From Tritrichomonas musculus (taxonomy: Eukaryota; Parabasalia; Tritrichomonadida; Tritrichomonadidae), in NCBI GenBank assembly GCA_039105265.1, contig JAPFFF010000045.1, positions 713,577 to 777,576 on the forward strand: DNA of 64,000 bases, read 5' to 3'. Position 1 is the stretch's first letter; every line of letters begins with the position of its first letter. Shown one piece after another: positions 42,711 to 53,300 of this stretch. The notes beneath the pieces are model-generated. The model had not been told where the DNA came from. It did not search any database and was given only the letters and a program-made list of their open reading frames with translations. The translations under genes and the position numbers were made by a program.

Positions 42711-42716
42711 TCATTA
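42711..42716 (+). promoter_or_regulatory. Initiator-like TCATTA abutting the start codon
   Basis: TCATTA immediately precedes ATG 42717 and fits the trichomonad Inr consensus. If used, the 5' leader would be only four bases. Inference from motif and spacing. Confidence 0.45.
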
Positions 42717-45700
42717 ATGCAGCAACTATCTTTCCAGGAATTACCCCTAGAGTATATTTCAATGCTTAACAAAATCATAGATGACAAATTAAAAAGCATT
42801 TATTCAAAGTTTTCTTTCAAATATCTCAATTATATATCAGCACTTGATATTTCAAATGAAGACCAAATAAAAAAATTACTATTTGATTATTTAACAAAAT
42901 TTAAGTTTATAGTATACCAAATTTTAGAGATTTCTTCAGATGTTTGTCAATCAAGTAATACAAAAGTTCAAAATTCAAACGAAGAAGACAGCGATCATTC
43001 CCTAAATTCGATATCAAGTAAAATTGATATAGTTTTTTGTGTTGAAGGTCAATGCATTATTATTGAAAAGATTGATTTGTCGATAATCAAGAGAATTATT
43101 TCAAATTTTAATGAATACAAATGTTCGCTTATCGATGTCAGCACAAATAAAATAGAAGAAGAAGATATCAAGAAAGGAAAAGAAGTAAAAGAAGAAATTA
43201 ATAATTTTTGCCGTAAATTTGAGTCTTGCATTAAAAATAACGAATTTGTGAGCCAAACGATAAGTCCAATTGCTGGATATTTGATTCGACGATATTTTTA
43301 TCCATCTGTATATTTTTCAGATAAAACATTTTTCTATTTTGATGATGCAGAAAGAATTGAACAACAAAAACTGATAACAGAATTCATGAGTTTTTTATCT
43401 TTTGAACAGCCAAGTCAAACTGAAGATGATGATCTGACCAAAAACTGGACTAAAAATAAACGGGATCTTACCAATTTTGAAACTAAAGATTTCATTATTC
43501 TAAGAACAATTTATTCTGATGACAAGTCATTCTATTACCTGGCCATCCACATTGAAAGTCTTCACATTTTGTTGATTAAAAAATTTTCTGATTCTGAATG
43601 CTTTGCAAAAGAAAAAGGTCATGAAATTTATTTTTGTGAAAATTTCTCTCATCGATGTTTAACACGCTGCTATGGATTTATAAAAGAAAATAATCAAACG
43701 ACAGGAGTCATTTACAAGTTCATGAGCAATGGCTCACTGAGTTTGCATGTTTCATCAAATCGAGATAAAATCGATGATACATTTTCGATATTGACAATCA
43801 GTCGAGTTATTCAAGGTCTTGACTATCTTCACGCAAGTAAGCTCATTCATCGTGACCTCAAGCCAGCAAATATTCTTCTCGATCATGACTTTCTTCCTTA
43901 CATTTCAGATTTTGATGAAATTCGTAATCCAAATGAAGGAGAAGAAGAATCAGATCCTATGACTGCCAACGTTGGCTCAACGATATATATGTCACCAGAA
44001 CAATATCGAGGTGAAAATGTTTCATATTCATCTGACATTTATTCATTTGGCTTGCTTATTTATTTTTTGTATGAAAAGAAAGATCTTTATCGAATTATAG
44101 GAGCAGGCAATTACATCAAGAACGAAAATGAAATTCCAAAATTGTCTCAAGCATCAGACACTATTCAGACACTCTTTTCAAAATGTTTAGAACTTAATAC
44201 AGAAGAACGAATTGCGATTCAAGACATAAAATACATTTATTCAAACAATATTTTCCCAATGTTATTTAAGAATTTAAACAAATCATTCATATCACCACAA
44301 AGTGCACAGTTAATGATTGAATCATTTATTATTTTTGATAACTTTGTACAAATTAAAGAAAAAAATGAGGCATTATCATTACTACTAAGTGGATATGATT
44401 TAAACGATATAATTGGTTTATTATATGAACAAAAACAAGATTATAATAAAGCGAAAGAATATTATGAATTATCAGCTCAACAAAATGATTCACTTGCATT
44501 AAATATTTTAGGACTTCTTTATAAAAATGGATTTGGAGTTAAACAAGATTATAATAAAGCGAAAGAATATTATGAATTATCAGCTCAACAAAATAATTCA
44601 GATGCATTAAATAATTTAGGACATCTTTATTATAATGGACATGGAGTTAAACAAGATTATAATAAAGCGAAAGAATATTATGAATTATCAGCTCAACAAA
44701 ACAATTCAGGTGCATTAAATAATTTAGGAAATCTTTATAAAAATGGATTTGGAGTTAAACAAGATTATAATAAAGCGAAAGAATATTATGAATTATCAGC
44801 TCAACAAAATGATTTATATGCATTAAATAATTTAGGAAATCTTTATAAAAATGGATTTGGAGTTAAACAAGATTATAATAAAGCGAAAGAATATTATGAA
44901 TTATCAGCTCAACAAAATAATTCAGATGCATTAAATAATTTAGGACATCTTTATTATAATGGATTTGGAGTTAAACAAGATTATAATAAAGCGAAAGAAT
45001 ATTATGAATTATCAGCTCAACAAAATAATTCAGGTGCATTAAATAATTTAGGACTTCTTTATAAAAATGGATTTGGAGTTAAACAAGATTATAATAAAGC
45101 GAAAGAATATTATGAATTATCAGCTCAACAAAATGATTTATATGCATTAAATAATTTAGGAAATCTTTATTATAATGGATTTGGAGTTAAACAAGATTAT
45201 AATAAAGCGAAAGAATATTATGAATTATCAGCTCAACAAAATGATTCAGATGCATTAAATAATTTAGGACATCTTTATTATAATGGACATGGAGTTAAAC
45301 AAGATTATAATAAAGCGAAAGAATATTATGAATTATCAGCTCAACAAAATGATTCATATGCATTAAATAATTTAGGAAATCTTTATTATAATGGATTTGG
45401 AGTTAAACAAGATTATAATAAAGCGAAAGAATATTTAGAATTATCAGCTCAACAAAATAATTCAGGTGCATTAAATAATTTAGGAAATCTTTATTATAAT
45501 GGATTTGGAGTTAAACAAGATTATAATAAAGCGAAAGAATATTATGAATTATCAGCTCAACAAAATGATTCATATGCATTAAATAATTTAGGAAATCTTT
45601 ATTATAATGGATTTGGAGTTAAACAAGATTATAATAAAGCGAAAGAATATTTAGAATTATCAGCTCAACAAAATAATTCAGGTGCATTAAATAATTTAGG

Positions 45701-47933
45701 ACTTCTTTATTATAATGGACATGGAGTTAAACAAGATTATAATAAAGCGAAAGAATATTATGAATTATCAGCTCAACAAAATGATTCATATGCATTAAAT
45801 AATTTAGGACTTCTTTATGAAAATGGATTAGGAGTTAAACAAGATTATAATAAAGCGAAAGAATATTATGAATTATCAGCTCAACAAAATGATTCATATG
45901 CATTAAATAATTTAGGAAATCTTTATAAAAATGGATTTGGAGTTAAACAAGATTATAATAAAGCGAAAGAATATTATGAATTATCAGCTCAACAAAATAA
46001 TTCAGGTGCATTAAATAATTTAGGACTTCTTTATTATAATGGATTTGGAGTTAAACAAGATTATAATAAAGCGAAAGAATATTTTGAATTGTTAATTAAA
46101 GGCAACAATAAATTGGCATATTTAAACATGGGTCATTTGTATAGAAAGGTAAAAGATTACTCATTATCAATGAAATATTACCAATGGGCTACTCTATATA
46201 ATTATTCTGATGCTTTTTGTAAAATTGGAAATCTTTATTTGAAAGGACGCGGAGTTGAAAAAAATTATTTGAAAGCGAAAGATTTCTATGAACAATCAGC
46301 AGATAAAAACAATTCAAATGCACTTATTAAATTAGGAAATCTTTATTATTATGGACAAGGAGTCAAACAAGATTATTGCAAGGCCAAAGAATATTATGAA
46401 CTCTCAGGAAGACAAGGAAACTCGAAAGCGCTTTTTAAATTAGGGAAACTTTATTTTGAAGGTCAGGGAGTTGAACGAAATTATGAGAAGGCGGAAGAAT
46501 ATTACAAAATGTCATCATACATCAACAATCCAGACGGACTCTTCTTTCTTGGTGTTTTTTATTCGAGAGGAGACATTCTTGAAGTCAACATTCCACTGGC
46601 TGTTCAGTACTTCTTGAAATCAACTGAAATTCATTATGGTCAAGCAAGAGTAGACAATAATGCAGATCATACTTATATGATTAAAAACATCTACAATAAT
46701 TATTACTATCATTCACAGAATGACCTTGGCTTGATTTATCTCACATTTTATAAAGATATTGAAAATGCGACCAAATACATCAAGGAGGCAGCATTTGGCG
46801 AATATCCGTTTGGGCAGAACAACTTCGGACTTCTAAATGAAATTTATCTTAATGAAATCGGTAATGCTGAATACATGTACCAGCGATCATCAAAACACAA
46901 TTTTGCACTCGCATTTTATAATCTGGGTCATTTGAAAGAGAAAGAAATACAGAAAAATTCTGAAGAAAGAAAAGATAAAGAAAAAGACAAAGACAACCGA
47001 GAATCAGAAAAATACATTGAATTCTACAAACAAGCATCAGATTGTGAAGATTGTCCATTGATATTCCACAACCGTCAATATTATGACAAACGACTTGATA
47101 TATCAAAAACATTCATCATTTGTATGACAAATCTGAAACTTTTTGAATATTATTTCAATAAAGGAGATTTGTCAGAATCGAAGAAATATTTCATGAGATC
47201 ATTATCAAAGCTTTTGAATGATAAGGATCATTCAATATTTAAAATAAAAATTGATGAGAAAAAGCCAGAAAGTTTTTTCTCATATCTCAAAAATTTCATT
47301 TTGAGTTTCCCATTATTCAATCTTGACAATCAACCGGATTTAAATCTGAATTTGGAAATGAAAACAAGCATTGGTTGTAATGTCAAAATGGAACAAAGTC
47401 AAGATACTTCATTATTAACAAATGAAAAAATTCAAGAAGAAAATATTGAAGAACAGATTTCGAATAAAAATGATAAAATAAACATGATTATCAATCAAGA
47501 AATGATAGAAAAAATAAAAGAAAGGAGATACATTGAGAATAAAGGAATCAAGAAAGAAGTAGAAAAAGAAAAAGAAATTGAAATGGTAAATGTAAAAGGA
47601 GAAGAAATGCAAGAGTATGAAAGTTGCATTGAGAAATCAAGTGAAGAAGAAAAAAAATTCAAAGATGGGAATGAAATATTTGAATTCATTGTTTCAAATG
47701 AGAAATATGGAAATATTTTTAAAGAAGAAATTAACAAAATCATTCAAGTTATGAATGACATCATCTACACACCTCCATATCCAATTTTATTTGGTCGAAT
47801 AAGCATTTCAAAGAGAAACCAGAAAGTAGAACAAAGTCCATATAAGAAAGAGATAAACGAATTATTTTATGAAGGACTTGGACTTGAAGAATTCAAATAT
47901 AATCGTTCTCAACTTGAAATCAATACGATGTAA
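42717..47933 (+). CDS. Protein kinase with long Sel1-repeat tail
   Basis: One uninterrupted 1738-codon gene. Residues 1-230: helical N-terminus as in trichomonad kinase-Sel1 proteins. Kinase domain about 242-512: HILLIKKF lysine, HRDLKPANILL (about 377), SDFDEIRNP in place of DFG (Gly to Asp), VGSTIYMSPEQYRG, SSDIYSFGLLIYFLY and a C-lobe ending ERIAIQDI. From about 565 to 1125 there are 15 near-identical 36-residue Sel1-like repeats (QDYNKAKEYYELSAQQ, then NNLGxLYxNGxGVK), period 108 bp, followed by several older, diverged Sel1 repeats to about 1430. The tail (1430-1738) is charged and coiled-coil-like. Sel1 arrays are solenoid scaffolds, so this is likely a kinase-scaffold fusion. DFD in the metal-binding motif suggests altered catalysis. 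Confidence 0.92.
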   Translation: MQQLSFQELPLEYISMLNKIIDDKLKSIYSKFSFKYLNYISALDISNEDQIKKLLFDYLTKFKFIVYQILEISSDVCQSSNTKVQNSNEEDSDHSLNSISSKIDIVFCVEGQCIIIEKIDLSIIKRIISNFNEYKCSLIDVSTNKIEEEDIKKGKEVKEEINNFCRKFESCIKNNEFVSQTISPIAGYLIRRYFYPSVYFSDKTFFYFDDAERIEQQKLITEFMSFLSFEQPSQTEDDDLTKNWTKNKRDLTNFETKDFIILRTIYSDDKSFYYLAIHIESLHILLIKKFSDSECFAKEKGHEIYFCENFSHRCLTRCYGFIKENNQTTGVIYKFMSNGSLSLHVSSNRDKIDDTFSILTISRVIQGLDYLHASKLIHRDLKPANILLDHDFLPYISDFDEIRNPNEGEEESDPMTANVGSTIYMSPEQYRGENVSYSSDIYSFGLLIYFLYEKKDLYRIIGAGNYIKNENEIPKLSQASDTIQTLFSKCLELNTEERIAIQDIKYIYSNNIFPMLFKNLNKSFISPQSAQLMIESFIIFDNFVQIKEKNEALSLLLSGYDLNDIIGLLYEQKQDYNKAKEYYELSAQQNDSLALNILGLLYKNGFGVKQDYNKAKEYYELSAQQNNSDALNNLGHLYYNGHGVKQDYNKAKEYYELSAQQNNSGALNNLGNLYKNGFGVKQDYNKAKEYYELSAQQNDLYALNNLGNLYKNGFGVKQDYNKAKEYYELSAQQNNSDALNNLGHLYYNGFGVKQDYNKAKEYYELSAQQNNSGALNNLGLLYKNGFGVKQDYNKAKEYYELSAQQNDLYALNNLGNLYYNGFGVKQDYNKAKEYYELSAQQNDSDALNNLGHLYYNGHGVKQDYNKAKEYYELSAQQNDSYALNNLGNLYYNGFGVKQDYNKAKEYLELSAQQNNSGALNNLGNLYYNGFGVKQDYNKAKEYYELSAQQNDSYALNNLGNLYYNGFGVKQDYNKAKEYLELSAQQNNSGALNNLGLLYYNGHGVKQDYNKAKEYYELSAQQNDSYALNNLGLLYENGLGVKQDYNKAKEYYELSAQQNDSYALNNLGNLYKNGFGVKQDYNKAKEYYELSAQQNNSGALNNLGLLYYNGFGVKQDYNKAKEYFELLIKGNNKLAYLNMGHLYRKVKDYSLSMKYYQWATLYNYSDAFCKIGNLYLKGRGVEKNYLKAKDFYEQSADKNNSNALIKLGNLYYYGQGVKQDYCKAKEYYELSGRQGNSKALFKLGKLYFEGQGVERNYEKAEEYYKMSSYINNPDGLFFLGVFYSRGDILEVNIPLAVQYFLKSTEIHYGQARVDNNADHTYMIKNIYNNYYYHSQNDLGLIYLTFYKDIENATKYIKEAAFGEYPFGQNNFGLLNEIYLNEIGNAEYMYQRSSKHNFALAFYNLGHLKEKEIQKNSEERKDKEKDKDNRESEKYIEFYKQASDCEDCPLIFHNRQYYDKRLDISKTFIICMTNLKLFEYYFNKGDLSESKKYFMRSLSKLLNDKDHSIFKIKIDEKKPESFFSYLKNFILSFPLFNLDNQPDLNLNLEMKTSIGCNVKMEQSQDTSLLTNEKIQEENIEEQISNKNDKINMIINQEMIEKIKERRYIENKGIKKEVEKEKEIEMVNVKGEEMQEYESCIEKSSEEEKKFKDGNEIFEFIVSNEKYGNIFKEEINKIIQVMNDIIYTPPYPILFGRISISKRNQKVEQSPYKKEINELFYEGLGLEEFKYNRSQLEINTM
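44437..46090 (+). repeat. 108-bp coding tandem array (Sel1 repeats)
   Basis: About 15 copies of a 36-codon unit, almost identical even at synonymous sites. Differences concentrate at a few codons: D/N-S-D/G/Y after AQQN, N/H/L before LY, Y/K/E before NG, and F/H before GVK. A few units have LEL for YEL. The pattern indicates recent expansion and homogenisation. Confidence 0.95.
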
Positions 47934-48257
47934 CAGTACTGTTAAAAGATTTTTATTGAAATAAAGCTTTATAGTTTTATGCTACTAAATAAATTTTGAA
48001 TATTTTCATCTTCATTTTGTTCACCTTTCTCTATTTCAATCTTTTTTTCTTTCATAAAAATCATTAATTTTACCTCCGTCAGATCTATTGAATGTGATCT
48101 TCTAATTCAATTCTGGATGATTTATTTTATGATCTTTTTATTACATGAACAAGTTCCTTTTATATTCATTTATTTCGTATTTAGAAGATTTCAATATCAC
48201 ATAAATGAATATTAAGATCAAGGATGTGTTGAATCAGATAAAAGTTTTTATATTTGG

Positions 48258-48289
<32 letters not shown>

Positions 48290-48300
48290 TGATAAATAGC
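47934..48300. other. Intergenic stretch, possible gene scrap and A tract
   Basis: On the minus strand 48090-47980 reads LMIFMKEKKIEIEKGEQNED, ENIQNLFSSIKL and stops, a possible C-terminal scrap of an unknown gene. An A run of about 26 lies at 48258-48283, just outside the left end of the large transposon. Confidence 0.35.
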
Positions 48301-48430
48301 ACACTGTTATGGTGAAGTGACCATAACAGTATTCAAAAATAATAACTTTTTGATAAATGTAATAAGAACTTTTTGATAAATGTAATAAGAACTTTTTAAT
48401 AAATGTAATAAGAACTTTTTGATAAATGAT
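48301..48430 (+). repeat. Left terminal inverted repeat with terminal hairpin
   Basis: 48303-48330 is a perfect hairpin (ACTGTTATGGT, GAAGTG loop, ACCATAACAGT). It is followed by about four 23-bp direct units ending GATAAATG. It matches the complement of 57175-57355. Confidence 0.9.
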
Positions 48431-48467
48431 ATTGAATTTTGGCGCCTTTTATATCTTAAAACAAAAA

Positions 48468-49240
48468 GACTCTAAAACGATTTCCTAAATACTCGATAGC
48501 GATTATCTTAGACTCTAAAACGATTTCCTAAATACTCGATAACGATTATCTTAGACTTTAAAACGATTTCCTAAATACTCGATAACGATTATCTTAGACT
48601 TTAAAACGATTTCCTAAATACTCGATAGCGATTATCTTAGACTCTAAAACGATTTCCTAAATACTCGATAGCGATTATCTTAAACTTTAAAACGATTTCC
48701 TAAATACTCGATAGCGATTATCTTAGACTTTAAAACGATTTCCTAAATACTCGATAGCGATTATCTTAGACTCTAAAACGATTTCCTAAATACTCGATAG
48801 CGATTATCTTAAACTTTAAAACGATTTCCTAAATACTCGATAGCGATTATCTTAGACTCTAAAACGATTTCCTAAATACTCGATAGCGATTATCTTAAAC
48901 TTTAAAACGATTTCCTAAATACTCGATAGCGATTATCTTAGACTCTAAAACGATTTCCTAAATACTCGATAGCGATTATCTTAGACTCTAAAACGATTTC
49001 CTAAATACTCGATAGCGATTATCTTAGACTCTAAAACGATTTCCTAAATACTCGATAGCGATTATCTTAGACTCTAAAACGATTTCCTAAATACTCGATA
49101 GCGATTATCTTAGACTCTAAAACGATTTCCTAAATACTCGATAGCGATTATCTTAGACTCTAAAACGATTTCCTAAATACTCGATAGCGATTATCTTAGA
49201 CTCTAAAACGATTTCCTAAATACTCGATAGCGATTATCTA
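48468..49240 (+). repeat. 43-bp satellite array, about 18 copies
   Basis: The unit starts GACTCTAAAACGATTTCCTA and continues AATACTCGATAGCGATTATC plus TTA; period 43 bp. Variants are few: ACTC/ACTT, TAGCG/TAACG, TTAGAC/TTAAAC. It lies inside the transposon, next to the left terminal repeat. Not coding. Confidence 0.95.
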
Positions 49241-49295
49241 TCTAGATAAAAAAATGATTTAGGAAAAGCTCAATAAAACAACTTTTTGTAGCTAA

Positions 49296-50290
49296 AAAAA
49301 GAGCAGCACAATCACGCATAAAAGCGCAGCACAATCGGCCATAAAAGAGCAGCACAATCACGCATAAAAGCGCAGCACAATCACGCATAAAATCGCAGCA
49401 CAATCACGCATAAAATCGCAGCACAATCACGCATAAAATAGCAGCACAATCGGCCATAAAAGAGCAGCACAATCGGCCATAAAAGAGCAGCACAATCGGC
49501 CATAAAAGAGCAGCACAATCGGCCATAAAAGAGCAGCACAATCACGCATAAAAGAGCAGCACAATCGGCCATAAAAGAGCAGCACAATCACGCATAAAAG
49601 CGCAGCACAATCGGCCATAAAAGAGCAGCACAATCGGCCATAAAAGAGCAGCACAATCGGCCATAAAAGAGCAGCACAATCGGCCATAAAAGCGCAGCAC
49701 AATCACGCATAAAATCGCAGCACAATCGGCCATAAAAGCGCAGCACAATCACGCATAAAATCGCAGCACAATCGGCCATAAAAGAGCAGCACAATCGGCC
49801 ATAAAAGAGCAGCACAATCGGCCATAAAAGAGCAGCACAATCACGCATAAAAGAGCAGCACAATCGGCCATAAAAGAGCAGCACAATCACGCATAAAAGC
49901 GTAGCACAATCGGCCATAAAAGCGCAACACAATCACGCATAAAAGCGCAGCACAATCGGCCATAAAAGCGCAACACAATCACGCATAAAAGCGCAGCACA
50001 ATCGGCCATAAAAGCGCAGCACAATCACGCATAAAAGCGCAGCACAATCGGCCATAAAAGCGCAGCACAATCGGCCATAAAAGCGCAGCACAATCACGCA
50101 TAAAAGAGCAGCACAATCGGCCATAAAAGAGCAGCACAATCACGCATAAAATCGCAGCACAATCGGCCATAAAAGAGCAGCACAATCACGCATAAAAGAG
50201 CAGCACAATCGGCCATAAAAGAGCAGCACAATCACGCATAAAATCGCAGCACAATCACGCATAAAAGAGTAGCACAATCACGCCTAAAAA
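49296..50290 (+). repeat. 23-bp satellite array with two alternating unit types, about 43 copies
   Basis: Units are AGCACAATCGGCCATAAAA or AGCACAATCACGCATAAAA plus a four-base joint (GAGC, GCGC, TCGC or TAGC). The choice CGGCC versus CACGC changes from unit to unit in an irregular order. GC content is far above the surroundings. Because 23 is not a multiple of 3 and the unit lacks stops, long frames appear on the minus strand, but they are artefacts of the repeat. Confidence 0.95.
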
Positions 50291-50371
50291 CGCCGCTCAT
50301 TGGCATATAAAAAATAAATTATTTACAAATCAAATGTTTATTAAATCAATATAGCTGCTAATATATTAAAT

Positions 50372-53300
50372 TTATTCATATATTTCTTCTTCCTCCTCCT
50401 CTTCATATTCGTATTCTATTACTTCTTCTTCTTCTTCATATTCTATATTTTTATTTTGTTCTTGAACTTCTTTCCACAATTTCAAGGCTGGGCAAGTTTT
50501 TGCGAAATGACCCGCAGAACGACAAATTGTACAATGTCTTTTCGATGCAGTTGTATTGATTTCGAAATTAATACAATCTCTTACGGACTTAATGTGTGGG
50601 CATTTTGATGTATTATGGTTATTTTTACAAATTTGGCATTTTTGCACTTTATTTCCATTTTTATTTGTTCTTTTTAACCGTGATGTCCTTGGTCTTCCAC
50701 ATTTACGATACCTGGCATCTTTAGTTTCTTTTATTCCTAATAAATCGTTTTCGAGTTTGTCTAATGTTCCAATTGTTTTTTCATAATTTTCATCTGTTTT
50801 GCTTCCAATGTCAGCAATCGAATGAATTTTTGCTGTTATATTTGTGTATCTCTTTTTAACACTTTTTGGCTGGTCATTTCTTAGTTGAATTATCGAGATT
50901 TCATCAAGTTTTTTGATCATTACATTTTCAAACATTTGTTCAGAAAGAATCCATCTTGGAGCAATTAAACAACTCTCAGGAGCAAACTCAATTTGAATCT
51001 CTCTCATTACTTTCAATATATGTGAACAAGGTAAACCGGTTGATGTTAGCTTACCACATGTGCAATGCCATTGATTATCATTGTTTGTAACTTCATAAAA
51101 ATCAGATGTTTTTTGCTCTTCGACGATCCATGAATTGCCTTGTTGGACTAAATTGAGGCTGTCGCCTTTTTGCATTGACCCAACAATTGACTCCGAAATG
51201 CTTCTATCTATTTTAAATTTCCGCATTAATTCAATTGTTTTTTGATCGATAGCTTTTCTTATTTTTCTATTCTTTATATATTCTTTTTCAGTTCTTCGTC
51301 TCATTTCTGCTTTTGTGATCACATCGCGCATTTCAACAAGAGTTAAAGAACGATTGCCAAGTAAGTTTTTTATACTTGAATTGTGGCTTTCAGAAAAATT
51401 GTTCGATATATATCCAAGCGACCATGTAAACTTTGAAAATGATTTTGTTGATGTTCTCAAGTATTTTTCTTGAAATGCATTTATAAAGCTACTAATTTTT
51501 GTATAATTTTGTTTGATTGTTTGTAATAATTCTAAGCACTTGTCCTCATTTCTTGTAAAAGCCATCTCGTGGAATAATTTTATTACTTTATCTTGATCTT
51601 CTTTGCTCATATCAACGTTTTTCATTTCATCTTTCAAATTCTTAATTTTATGCCATATACATATGATACGCGATAAGTGAAAGCATGAAGGATCTTGCTC
51701 AATATTATTCCATGCAGCTTCAAGATTTTGATCATCATCTGAACTTATTGTTCGGAGAATGTTATAACATGGCAAATTATTAGCTAGTATTTTTATTACC
51801 CAAGTATACACATCGCTTGTTACGTTGGAACAAAATATAACACCACCAGATCTAAGTTCACGAGCATGTCCAACCACAGTTAAAGGTATTGTAGTCCAAT
51901 TTGATGTTAAATTTGGATAAGTGGGATCAATGCTTATAAAATCACCAAATTTTTGTAAATTATCCAATTCATCATGAGTAACCGTAAATATTGCTCTTCT
52001 GTAGTTCACATCACCGCATGGATCATCCAATACAAAATATAAACCATCTTCTTTGACAATTTTATCTATAAGTTCTTCTGTTTCAATTTTGTTATCTTTT
52101 TGTTTATCTTGATTTATCACGTATCGTACCTGTGACGAGGTAATTCTTATTGATTTACTTTCGTATAAGAAATCTGAAATCTTTGTTGATGATATATTGC
52201 ATTTGCTCATTGTGTTCATAACTTGCTTTGTATCATCATCAACATTTTTATGTGCAAAAGAAAGAGGATTCATAGGATGATTATGTGAAATAGTTGATGT
52301 ATTTAGAATTTTAAAAAAATGATCTGGCTTTCCAACATTATATTGTTGTATATTCAAACGATAACTGCATCTTGTTTCTGGATCGTTATATCTTGAGCAT
52401 CTTAAAACATTATATTCTCCATCTTTTTTTCTTAGTGATGTCAGTTGAAATCCTTCAGCAAAAGCTTCTTTCTTTATAGAATTTACAAACGCTTTGCCAT
52501 CACTTGATGAAATAGAAAAAAGATTATCTGGACGGAAAAAAGATGATTTGTTGGTGAAATTAAAGCCGTTATTTGCATTGTTAGTTAAATTTGTTTGTAA
52601 CGCACTATTATTTGCACTGTTTGTTGAGTTTGTTGGTAACATATTGTTGTTAACACTGTTTGTTAAATTCGTTTGGAGCACATTGTTATTTACATTACTT
52701 GTTGAGCTCATTTGAAACACACCGTTATTTACATTTCTTGTTGACCTCGCTTGGAACATATTGTTACTAACACTGTTTGTTAAATTCGTTTGTAACGCAC
52801 TATTATTTGCACTGTTTGTTGAGTTTGTTGGTAACATATTGTTGTTAACACTGTTTGTTAAATTCGTTTGGAGCACATTGTTATTTACATTACTTGTTGA
52901 GCTCATTTGAAATGCACCGTTATTAACATTGTTGGTTAAATTCGTTTGTAACGCACTATTATTTGCACTGTTTGTTGAGTTTGTTGGTAACATATTGTTG
53001 TTAACACTGTTTGTTAAATTCGTTTGGAGCACATTGTTATTTACATTACTTGTTGAGCTCATTTGAAATGCACCGTTATTAACATTGTTGGTTAAATTCG
53101 TTTGTAACGCACTATTATTTGCACTGTTTGTTGAGTTTGTTGGTAACATATTGTTACTAACACTGTTTGTTAAATTCGTTTGGAGCACATTGTTATTTAC
53201 ATTTCTTGTTGACCTCGCTTGGAACATATTGTTACTAACACTGTTTGTTAAATTCGTTTGTAACGCACTATTATTTGCACTGTTTGTTGAGTTTGTTGGT

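Noticed and set aside
49381-50185. Several long minus-strand frames with repeated Met-Ala-Asp-Cys-Ala peptides
   Set aside because: They are produced by the 23-bp satellite, which has no stop on that strand and rotates through all frames every 69 bp; not genes.
48468-50290. CRISPR-like look of evenly spaced repeats
   Set aside because: The units are contiguous satellites with no unique spacers, no cas genes and a eukaryotic context.
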